From assembly GCA_012842105.1 (NCBI GenBank), contig DUTL01000337.1, positions 1 to 6,476 on the forward strand: a stretch of 6,476 nt of DNA. The letters run 5' to 3'. Shown here one piece after another: positions 1 through 5,248 of the stretch. Position numbers and translations under genes: made by a program. How positions within the stretch are numbered: position 1 is the stretch's first letter; each line of letters starts with the position of its first letter. The notes beneath the pieces are model-generated. The model was not told the origin of the DNA, did not search any database, and saw only the letters and a program-made list of their open reading frames with translations. The stretch is from Candidatus Fermentithermobacillaceae bacterium (GTDB lineage Bacteria; Bacillota; Sulfobacillia; Fermentithermobacillales; Fermentithermobacillaceae).

Positions 1-75
1 CACTTGACACGACCGCCGGCAGTTGGCTGGCATTTTGGTCCGGTAACTTCATGACAAAATGGCCCGGTAGAAGCA
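1..75 (+). repeat. Probable IS21-family right-end repeat array (remnant)
   Basis: Three imperfect ~19-bp direct repeats occur with a period of about 24 bp: 5-23 (weakest), 28-46 and 52-70. The last two share TGGYCCGGTA and agree at 13 of 19 positions. IS21-family elements carry such spaced multiple repeats at their ends, where the transposase binds. The segment 57-68 (AAATGGCCCGGT) is the exact inverted copy of 5106-5117, just upstream of the istA remnant on the other side of the window. This fits a right end here and a left end there. A 12-bp match alone could be chance in a window this size, and the outer boundary is not defined. No istB coding is readable in these few bases, and 76-230 shows nothing I can name. 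Confidence 0.4.
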
Positions 76-230
76 ACTGACTTTCTGCACAAGCCTATGA
101 AAGCATATGGTTTCTACCTAAGGTAAAGCCCCCAAAGGTGATGACGCAGGTTCTCACAGACTCATCCAAAATATGGTTCACTTTGCCTGTTAGTGAATCC
201 ATACAGAACTTTAAATGGCTTTAGGCACTA

Positions 231-1073
231 TTAAGATAATTGTAATTTATTTTTCTTGAACATAGAATAAAACGCAATGAAACAGATAGCGGTAAGCAGC
301 CAGGATACCGGATAACTGTAAATAATGATGAGCATGGTGCGGTTTTTTGGAACAACAAATAATATCCACAAAATCCTAGACGCACAGGTGCCAAGCAATG
401 TCAAAATCATAGGCTTGACGGTCTCTCCCGTGCCTCTGATTGCGCCAGCAAGAACCTCTCCGAACACATAAAGGAAATACAGCGGCGAAAGGGACCGCAT
501 CAACTGACCTGTAAGAGGGAGAATATCATAATCCCCTGCATTGATAAACAGTTTGCCCAGTGGTTCAGACCAAAAGAATAACACAACGCTGATGTCGATA
601 ACAGACCCCAGAGTCATCCCTAAACCTATGCGAACACCTTGGCGTACACGAAAGTATTGGTTCGCTCCAAAGTTCTGTGCTACAAATGTAGAGATAGCAG
701 CGGCAAGCGAATCAACCAGCAGCCACACGAGAAAATCCAGCTTCCCGCATAACGCCCATGCCGCAATATTGTCCGTGCCCATGCTATTGATATTCGCCTG
801 GATCATCATGTTAGCAATGGGGTACAGAGAAGACTGCAGACCAATAGGCAATCCAACCATAAAAATGGATTTCAGCATTGTTGGGTGAAATCTAATCTGC
901 TTAGGCAACAGCTTACAATCTAGATTTGTTCTGATTAGTGCTCGAACAACAAGTATGGCGCTTATTATCTGTCCTATAAATGGGAGACTTAAGATCCACA
1001 ACAACTGAAGTGAATGTTCCATCAGGCCATTCGTGATCGGGAAGAAGGGCAGGCTATTCTCAAACACTCTCAA
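231..1073 (-). pseudogene. MATE-family efflux transporter, C-terminal half only (5' truncated)
   Basis: This is the C-terminal half of a MATE (multidrug and toxic compound extrusion) transporter, a cation-coupled drug exporter of the cytoplasmic membrane. The frame is 280 aa, against roughly 450 for intact members. Recognisable family stretches are the GQIISAILV helix (about residues 34-42), VGLPIGLQSSLYPIANMMIQ, and the STFVAQNFGA loop before the basic VRQGVRIG segment. Also present are GEVLAGAIRGTGETVKPM and a hydrophobic C-terminal helix ending in a Lys-rich tail. About the last six to seven membrane helices remain. The annotated ATG (1071-1073) is not the native start: the first ~20 codons read antisense through an IS66 transposase fragment, and MATE similarity begins only near position 1010. 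The first bundle of helices is missing, so a working transporter is unlikely. It points away from the downstream operon and looks unrelated to it. Confidence 0.85.
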
Positions 1074-1257
1074 AGGGGCACGAGCCAGTGCGGTTGTTTA
1101 CAGTATTGCCGAAATGGCAAAAGAAAACGGGCTAATTCCCTTCGCTTACTTCAAATACCTGCATGAAAAAATGTCCAACCTTGGCGACGGCGATCTAGAG
1201 GAACCCCTCCCACATTCCGGGATTCCTGCCGTTTACAGTCCGCCTGATTCCTGCTAA
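1012..1257 (+). pseudogene. IS66-family transposase (TnpC), C-terminal fragment
   Basis: The frame reads ECSIRPFVIGKKGRLFSNT, then GARASAVVYSIAEMAKENGL, then PFAYFKYLHEKMSNL and LEEPLPHS. This is the conserved C-terminus of IS66 transposases: the IRPFVIGRKN-LFSNT motif, the GA-ASA-IYSIIETAKENGLNPF-YL-YL helix pair, and the terminal LPWS-like motif. It covers about 80 of roughly 500 residues and lacks the zinc-finger and DDE regions, so it is inactive. An in-frame stop at 1006-1008 and loss of similarity mark the upstream break. The residues after LPHS (to the stop at 1255) do not look typical, so the extreme C-terminus may have been frameshifted. The GTG at 1033 is simply the Val codon of the FVIG motif and is not a real start. 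Confidence 0.88.
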
Positions 1258-1289
1258 GACGATCAGCAACCAGCACTTTGATGCAACGT

Positions 1290-1309
1290 GGCAATTGCTT
1301 TACGCTTAC
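1290..1309 (-). repeat. IS66 terminal inverted repeat (right)
   Basis: Read on the minus strand, this begins GTAAGCGTAAAGCAATTGCC, matching the GTAAGCG start typical of IS66-family terminal repeats. It lies about 50 bp after the transposase stop codon, the expected place for a right end. The partner repeat is missing. Confidence 0.65.
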
Positions 1310-1571
1310 TGTTACGGAACAGCGGGGGACGATCAAGAGTTCTTCATGCTGCATTCGTTACCCAGTCTGTCCTATTAGTTCCGGGTCGCAGCGGTCAACC
1401 CCTGCAAAGAGATAACTTGTAAGGAAAGTCCATATGGTACCGTTCAGGCCAGGCTCTCTCTCCCAAGTACCGTTGCATTGGCCCTTCCGTTTGGGACACG
1501 CTCGTAGCGTGTTACACGAATCAGTTCAGCCGCCTTACAGAATCTGGTTGAACACCTCTTCGACTTTAGGA

Positions 1572-1601
1572 TTGACAAGACTTGGCTTTCCATGATATTA
1601 C
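1572..1601 (+). promoter_or_regulatory. Predicted sigma-A type promoter with extended -10
   Basis: A perfect -35 box TTGACA (1572-1577) is followed by an 18-bp spacer and a -10 TATTAC (1596-1601, four of six consensus bases), preceded by an extended -10 TG (1593-1594). Transcription would start near 1608, leaving a leader of roughly 165 nt before the peptide ATG. It is the best promoter I find upstream of the operon, and no other obvious one lies between it and the permease end. Confidence 0.55.
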
Positions 1602-1762
1602 ATAAATTGACGGGCGGTTCCCAAACGCTCTTACAACATTGAACATGGCCCTACCCACTGCATGCCACATTTTACATCCCGTTTTCTGCCCGCCACCAAG
1701 GGCCTGTAACCCGATTCCTTGCTTGAAGGAAGTTGCATTTTGTGTTTGACCCAAAATACGAG

Positions 1763-1772
1763 AGGAGGTGAT
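1763..1772 (+). promoter_or_regulatory. Perfect Shine-Dalgarno for the 17-aa peptide
   Basis: AGGAGGTGAT is fully complementary to the usual Bacillota 16S rRNA 3' end. From the end of AGGAGG (1768) to the ATG at 1776 is a 7-nt spacer, which is optimal. It is the strongest ribosome site in the window and decides this start over the ATG at 1771, which overlaps it, and over upstream in-frame TTG codons (1719, 1740, 1746). Confidence 0.85.
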
Positions 1773-1775
1773 GAT

Positions 1776-1829
1776 ATGCGCAAGCCACGCGTCATTAAGG
1801 TAGCCACAACCGGACACGGTAACAATTAG
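1776..1829 (+). CDS. Putative 17-aa RiPP precursor peptide
   Basis: This very short gene encodes MRKPRVIKVATTGHGNN. It matches no named precursor family that I recognise. Three things support it: a perfect, perfectly spaced Shine-Dalgarno; its place as the first cistron after a good promoter; and a next gene encoding a radical SAM/SPASM enzyme with a fused precursor-binding domain. The N-terminal half is basic (R2, K3, R5, K8) with alternating hydrophobics (V6, I7, V9) and could be a mini-leader that adds a strand to the RRE. The C-terminal ATTGHGNN is small and polar and is the likely core. There is no Cys, Trp, Tyr or Phe and no Gly-Gly leader-cleavage site; His14 is the only ring side chain besides Pro4. 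H14-G15-N16 fits the aromatic-X-Asn pattern of three-residue cyclophane substrates. Modification could instead fall on Thr or Asn. A regulatory upstream reading frame is the main alternative. Precursors this small have precedent in PqqA (about 23 aa). Confidence 0.72.
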   Translation: MRKPRVIKVATTGHGNN

Positions 1830-1838
1830 CGAGATTAC

Positions 1839-1887
1839 CTTCCCTTCTTCGGGTCACAGGCCACTTAAAATCAGATCCTAAGGGAAG
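1839..1887 (+). promoter_or_regulatory. Inverted repeat that can sequester the radical SAM gene ribosome site
   Basis: CTTCCCTT (1839-1846) is the exact reverse complement of AAGGGAAG (1880-1887). The downstream arm contains the AAGG part of the ribosome site for the ATG at 1895. In mRNA this would be an 8-bp stem with a 33-nt loop lying entirely between the peptide stop and the enzyme start. Together with the weak ribosome site, it would lower enzyme output relative to the peptide. Confidence 0.5.
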
Positions 1888-1894
1888 TGAAACA

Positions 1895-3265
1895 ATGAAC
1901 GTGGTAAGGCGGGAATGTTTTGGTGCAATCATTATCGGTGACGGCGATGACGATGTCTGGGTAATGGATGATGCCGCGATTTCGTTGGCAAAAATGTGTG
2001 AAAAGATGAGGTTCGAGCGAGAAGCCATCGCTAGGGCAATAGAAAACGAATGGGGTGAGGATTCGGAAGACGTTCTACAAGTGTTCGATTTCCTGGAACA
2101 TTTGGGCATTCTAACCGCTGAAAATCTCCGGGTTCTCAATGACGACACCCAAGTCATCAAAGGTGCGTTGTCGGTACCTCTTCAAGTCTATCTGTTTCTC
2201 ACAAAGGCCTGCAATCTTCGCTGTAGGCACTGTTTTGACAATTCAGGGACAGAAAGCGCCGGTATGTTGACGTTTGACGAAATCGAATCTTTACTCGTTG
2301 AACTTCAACGGTTAGGGGTGAAACGCCTCGCTCTGAGCGGAGGGGAACCTCTAGTTAGAACTGATTTCATTCAAATCCTGGAACTGGGGGCGCACCTAGG
2401 ATTCCGGATCAATGTTACGTCCAACGGAACACTGATTGATGATAGCGTAGCACAGCAGATCGCGGAGGTGAAAGAAGCGCTCCGTTTCTTTCTGGTGTCA
2501 ATTGAGGGTCCGGAAGATATTCATAACGCCATTAGGGGTGATGGCACGTTCCAGAGTGCTATCCAAGGCCTGAAAGCACTTCGAAGGGCCGGTGTGGAAG
2601 CAGGTTTCACGACAACTTTGAACGCTCTTAACCTATCACGGGTAGACGCGCTATTTTCCCTAGCGCAATCTTTGGCCCTAGAGGGCTTCTCCCTATCGAT
2701 AATCAAATTGGCAGGGCGTGCTGCTACAGACCTGCCGCTTTGTGGTTTTTCACCCGATCAGCTTGACAAAACCTTGGACGAGATCAGATATCTTGAACAA
2801 AAAACAGGAATCAACGTGTACATGAAGGAATTGGACAGCACCTCTGATGATTTGGAGCTTGCAAAAGTATTGGGTGCATCTAAGTGTGCCGCCGGGCTTT
2901 TCACCGCATCGATCACGGCAAATGGTGATGTTGTCGCATGTCCATATTTGGAAAGTATTCGTACAGACTTCGGTTTCTCTGTCATGAACATTAGAAAGCT
3001 GCCGTTCTCGGCAATCTGGAGACAGGCTCCCGAATTTCGGTACATCCGCGAGTCAAACGTTGACCCCAGATGCGCTAGTTGCGAGCGGCACAAGACAGAC
3101 TGTTTTGCTGGGTGCCCGGCGACTGCATACCAGGTCACTGGCGATCCCTATGCACCAAGCCCTTTCTGTCGCCTTTATGGGCTTGGCGATCGAAAGTTAT
3201 CAGATGCAGTTCGCGCCCGTCAGGAGGAGATTACCATTGGTAGCAAATTACACTTGCGCGGTTAG
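1895..3265 (+). CDS. Radical SAM/SPASM peptide maturase with N-terminal PqqD-like RRE
   Basis: Predicted RiPP-modifying enzyme of 456 aa, cytoplasmic. Residues 1-80 are a PqqD-like RiPP recognition element: the opening VRRECFGAIII, a central helix-rich part and the closing FDFLEHLGIL. This domain binds the precursor leader. Residues ~95-300 are the radical SAM domain: CNLRCRHC at 106-113 (CX3CX2C, [4Fe-4S] and SAM), the GGEP motif at 149-152 (SAM amino group), and strands ending NVTSNGTL and FLVSIEG. Residues 331-425 form a SPASM domain with seven cysteines: C331, C349 (in GDVVAC), C393, C396, C403, C407 and C425. This allows two auxiliary clusters, although the spacing is CX2CX6CX3C rather than the usual CX2CX5CX3C. 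The architecture matches the MoaA/PqqE/MftC-like maturases; length is normal and all cluster ligands are present. It starts 65 bp after the 17-aa gene with a weak ribosome site (AAGGGAAGTGA), and its 3' end overlaps the ATPase gene. The reaction cannot be assigned from sequence. Confidence 0.93.
   Translation: MNVVRRECFGAIIIGDGDDDVWVMDDAAISLAKMCEKMRFEREAIARAIENEWGEDSEDVLQVFDFLEHLGILTAENLRVLNDDTQVIKGALSVPLQVYLFLTKACNLRCRHCFDNSGTESAGMLTFDEIESLLVELQRLGVKRLALSGGEPLVRTDFIQILELGAHLGFRINVTSNGTLIDDSVAQQIAEVKEALRFFLVSIEGPEDIHNAIRGDGTFQSAIQGLKALRRAGVEAGFTTTLNALNLSRVDALFSLAQSLALEGFSLSIIKLAGRAATDLPLCGFSPDQLDKTLDEIRYLEQKTGINVYMKELDSTSDDLELAKVLGASKCAAGLFTASITANGDVVACPYLESIRTDFGFSVMNIRKLPFSAIWRQAPEFRYIRESNVDPRCASCERHKTDCFAGCPATAYQVTGDPYAPSPFCRLYGLGDRKLSDAVRARQEEITIGSKLHLRG
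3222..3239 (+). promoter_or_regulatory. Ribosome site and TTG start of the ATPase gene, inside the radical SAM gene
   Basis: AGGAGGAGA (3222-3230) precedes TTG (3237-3239) at good spacing, all within the last 45 bases of the radical SAM gene. The protein then reads MVANYTCAVSCERITKKYRNG, where an ABC ATPase normally begins. An upstream in-frame ATG (3204) and a frame opening at 3060 have no comparable ribosome site and would add residues atypical of the family. Confidence 0.8.
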
Positions 3266-4199
3266 CTGTGAAAGGATTACGAAAAAGTACCGGAATGGAT
3301 CCATCGGGGCCTTGGACGTCAGTCTTGAGCTTCCCCGTGGAAAAGTCACTGGTTTCCTTGGGCCAAATGGGGCCGGCAAATCAACTATGGTCAATATACT
3401 GACGACCGCGATACGGCCCACCACAGGTCATTTTCTGGTCGAGGGTCTGGATGGTGCAAAAGATCGTGACGAGATCCGGCGCATTATCGGGGTTGTTTCC
3501 CAGGATTTCGCAGTCGACTGGGCGCTCACTGTTTTTCAACACTTGGTGTTGTTTGCGCAAATCAGCGGGCGACACCACTCCCATGCCCAAACAGAAGTAC
3601 GGGAATGGCTTGAAGTCTTTGATCTTTCCGATAAAGCGGACACCAAGATCCTCCAGCTTTCCGGCGGTCAGGGTAGGCGGGTCCAACTCATCAGGTGTCT
3701 CATGGCAAGCCTGCCCGTTGTGTTTGTGGACGAACCCACCCTCGGTTTAGATCCAAAGGGCGTGGACGCTGTTCTGCGCAGTTTGAGACAGATGGCGGAC
3801 AGGGGCGCGTGCGTGGTCATGGCCTCCAATGCTATGGACCAAGTGGAGTCTGGGTGCGATGACGTTGTGTTTATGAAGCAGGGTAGATTGGTAGACAAGG
3901 GATCGGTCCAGTACTTTCTGGACCGATACGGCGGGCCGGAGATGGTGGTACTCACAGTCCTATCTGAGGGTAGGCCACGATGGTCGGCTACTCACGCGGG
4001 TACTCCAAACACCGAGGAAATTGCCCCGCACCAGTGGCAGCTCTCGTTTTCCGTGCCGGAGGCAAGTGGCGCCGTTCCATTGTTGACGAAGCAAGCATCG
4101 GATGACGGGTTAAACCTCATTGGCGTCACTACAAGGCCTAAAAGCCTTAGAAGCATCTACCTGGGGATGGGCTCCGCAAGCCAGGAGGGGATGTTATGA
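3237..4199 (+). CDS. ABC-2 type transporter, ATP-binding protein
   Basis: ATPase subunit (320 aa from the TTG) of an ABC exporter, acting at the inner face of the membrane with the permease encoded next. Motifs in order: Walker A GPNGAGKST (42-50), Q-loop Q89 in VVSQD, signature LSGGQGRR (141-148), Walker B VVFVDEP (161-167, E166 catalytic) and D-loop around LGLDP. A ~90-residue C-terminal extension follows, as in DrrA/CcmA-like drug exporters. One key position is odd: the switch region reads MASNAMDQVE where the family has TTHxMEEAE, so the switch histidine is replaced by Asn198 (codon 3828-3830). This may slow hydrolysis or change coupling; it may be normal in this subfamily. The gene overlaps the radical SAM gene by 29 bp and the permease gene by 4 bp, implying tight co-translation. 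Likely role: exporting the modified peptide or giving self-protection. I infer this from position, since the ATPase itself does not define a substrate. Confidence 0.92.
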   Translation: MVANYTCAVSCERITKKYRNGSIGALDVSLELPRGKVTGFLGPNGAGKSTMVNILTTAIRPTTGHFLVEGLDGAKDRDEIRRIIGVVSQDFAVDWALTVFQHLVLFAQISGRHHSHAQTEVREWLEVFDLSDKADTKILQLSGGQGRRVQLIRCLMASLPVVFVDEPTLGLDPKGVDAVLRSLRQMADRGACVVMASNAMDQVESGCDDVVFMKQGRLVDKGSVQYFLDRYGGPEMVVLTVLSEGRPRWSATHAGTPNTEEIAPHQWQLSFSVPEASGAVPLLTKQASDDGLNLIGVTTRPKSLRSIYLGMGSASQEGML

Positions 4200-4966
4200 G
4201 AAAACTTGGCCCGCTGGTTAGAAGAGAAGCCTTGCAGCTCCTCTCTTTTAAAACCCTGCTAGTGGGACACGTTGTCCAACCTGTTGCTTGGCTAGCGCTA
4301 TATTCCGTTGGGGTGGCTGGGTTAATAGGGCCTTTTCTATACAGGGGTGTATCGATCCGGTATCTGGAATTCGTCGTCCCCGGTCTACTGGCGCTTCAGG
4401 GCTTTAACCAGTTTGGCTACACTCTTTCGAGAGTTGCCGATGAAAAGCGCCACGGGATGTTCCGCGCAGTCCTCATGTCCGGAATCAGCCCGATGGAATA
4501 TGTCACAACGAAGGCTATCATGTCCGTGGTGGTTGTTGCGCTCCAATCTGCAGGGATTACCGCGATGTCATGTCTGCTTTTAGGTGCTACTCCGTCCCAA
4601 CTAGGGGTCCGCCCGGAAACGGTTTTTTTGCAAATGATGGGGGTCGTGTTTTGGTCAAATCTTGGGGCGTCCCTAGGTACTTCCCTGTGTTCAGCAGAAA
4701 AGAGCAGCGTGGCTGTGACCCTTCTCGGCCTTCCCGTGATCTTTACGGGTTCTGTTTTTTACGATAGTGGGGGAACCGCGGCGGTGGTTCGGATCCTCTC
4801 AAGGGTTAATCCGCTTACGCACTTTTCCTGCGCTATTAGGAGTTCCATGCTCTTTGGCGAGGTGATGCCCACCGCGTACTTTGCGCTTACAGTACTGACC
4901 GTTCTGTCTGTTGCGTTAGCCAGGCTGGCCGTTGCGGCCACAGATCTTGTGACAATCGAGAAATAG
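4196..4966 (+). CDS. ABC-2 type transporter permease
   Basis: Membrane subunit (256 aa) of the exporter, resembling DrrB/NodJ-type ABC-2 permeases. A short cytoplasmic N-terminus carries the LVRREALQLL segment. About six hydrophobic helices follow, near residues 20-45, 55-78, 104-130, 142-165, 172-190 and 225-248. Family marks include the cytoplasmic loop ADEKRHGMFRAVLMSGISPMEYVTTK split as DEK..GMFR and SPMEY..TK, which contacts the ATPase, and the late motif RVNPLTHFSCAIR before the last helix. The start is coupled to the ATPase stop by ATGA (4196-4199), with AGGAGGGG (4183-4190) five bases upstream. Length is normal and the frame is intact. It is the last gene of the operon; no peptidase or second permease follows, so any leader removal must be done by a protease encoded elsewhere, or not at all. 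Confidence 0.92.
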   Translation: MRKLGPLVRREALQLLSFKTLLVGHVVQPVAWLALYSVGVAGLIGPFLYRGVSIRYLEFVVPGLLALQGFNQFGYTLSRVADEKRHGMFRAVLMSGISPMEYVTTKAIMSVVVVALQSAGITAMSCLLLGATPSQLGVRPETVFLQMMGVVFWSNLGASLGTSLCSAEKSSVAVTLLGLPVIFTGSVFYDSGGTAAVVRILSRVNPLTHFSCAIRSSMLFGEVMPTAYFALTVLTVLSVALARLAVAATDLVTIEK

Positions 4967-5071
4967 CCAGCCTTAGTGATGGCCTTCCGTGGCATATTTC
5001 GGGATTTTTAGAATTGTGCGACGAGTTGGTGATTGAAAATCCTCCGATGCCGCCCTATCGCCATCGGTCCC

Positions 5072-5102
5072 TCACTGGATAGACCGACAATCTATCCAGT
5101 GA
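5072..5102. repeat. Perfect 11-bp inverted repeat (hairpin)
   Basis: TCACTGGATAG (5072-5082) and CTATCCAGTGA (5092-5102) are exact reverse complements around a 9-nt spacer. Neither strand has a T-tract next to it, so it is not a classic intrinsic terminator. It could still stop or stabilise the operon transcript, serve as an operator, or be part of the IS21 end, whose motif begins only 4 bases later. Confidence 0.75.
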
Positions 5103-5117
5103 CAGACCGGGCCATTT
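5100..5117 (+). repeat. Probable IS21-family left-end motif
   Basis: TGACAGACCGGGCCATTT starts with the TG common at IS21-family termini. It contains ACCGGGCCATTT, the exact inverse of 57-68 at the left side of the window. Its position about 150 bp ahead of the readable istA fits a left end. The exact tip is not certain. Confidence 0.4.
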
Positions 5118-5248
5118 ATCTTAGGCTGATATAGCCCACATCCCTGCAGACGGCCGCAATACTGTCATCGCATTTGAAATACAGATCAATAGCCTTGTTT
5201 GGCCTTTCAACTAAGCACACAGATCAAGCAAGCAGGGTTTTAGTCTAG

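Larger units (their letters stand above)
1012..1309 (+). mobile_element. IS66-family insertion sequence remnant (right end)
   Basis: Only the 3' end of an IS66-type element survives: the last ~80 codons of the transposase, a short tail, and a terminal repeat ending CGCTTAC at 1303-1309. IS66-family termini typically begin GTAAGCG, so this is the expected right end read outward. The left part of the element, with tnpA, tnpB and most of tnpC, is absent. The broken edge at about 1010 coincides with the broken edge of the MATE gene, so one deletion probably removed both. An 8-bp target duplication cannot be tested because the left end is gone. Confidence 0.8.
1310..1775. other. Intergenic region upstream of the RiPP-like operon
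   Basis: I see no convincing gene in these 466 bases; short frames exist on both strands but lack ribosome sites or family signatures. The stretch holds a small perfect hairpin, ACACGCT-CGT-AGCGTGT (1496-1512), and a good promoter (1572-1601). Downstream of the promoter is a potentially structured leader: a 6-bp pairing of 1647-1652 with 1699-1704 (GGCCCT/AGGGCC), and a local hairpin TTCCTT-GCTTG-AAGGAA (1715-1731) ending about 30 bases before the peptide's ribosome site. Whether the leader folds or regulates is unknown. Confidence 0.5.
4967..5248. other. Intergenic region between permease and istA remnant
   Basis: No gene is evident. A weak bulged stem at about 4977-4993 followed by ATTT could be a poor terminator for the operon. 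A strong perfect hairpin lies at 5072-5102 and an IS21-like end motif at 5106-5117. Positions 5125-5211 read ADIAHIPADGRNTVIAFEIQ in another frame than istA, faintly like the N-terminal helix-turn-helix of IstA, but bounded by stops (5122 and 5212). Confidence 0.45.

Noticed and set aside
1151..1354. Minus-strand frame across the IS66 tail (67 aa), and similar antisense frames within the operon and istA
   Set aside because: They are shadows of better-supported genes on the other strand, without family motifs or ribosome sites.
1420..1445. Resemblance to a group II intron domain V (GGAAAG ... GGTACCGTTC)
   Set aside because: The complementary 5' arm (GAGCCGTATG-like) is absent and no intron-encoded reverse transcriptase is nearby, so the pairing needed for domain V cannot form.
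1434..1595. 53-aa frame beginning MVPFRPGSLSQVPLHW with an AAGGAAAG a few bases upstream
   Set aside because: No recognisable domain, no conserved partner, and it ends inside the predicted promoter. Probably chance or a degraded remnant.
1645..1749. A 34-aa Cys-rich frame (starting MALPTACHILHPVF, five Cys) just upstream of the 17-aa gene, a possible alternative thioether-type precursor
   Set aside because: It has no ribosome site before its ATG, no glycine-rich or repeated Cys pattern of known families, and it lies within the presumed leader. It should still be compared in homologous clusters, because Cys would change the predicted chemistry.
1719..1829. Longer N-terminal versions of the 17-aa peptide from in-frame TTG codons at 1719, 1740 or 1746
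   Set aside because: The perfect Shine-Dalgarno lies inside these extensions and is spaced exactly for the ATG at 1776. The extensions have no ribosome site of their own that I can see.
3060..3236. Upstream extension of the ABC ATPase to a 379-aa frame
   Set aside because: The extra 59 residues overlap the SPASM cysteine region of the radical SAM gene, are atypical for ABC ATPases, and have no ribosome site. The TTG at 3237 has a strong one.
5046..5081. 11-codon frame MPPYRHRSLTG after the permease as a second peptide gene
   Set aside because: No ribosome site, and it runs into the hairpin at 5072-5102.
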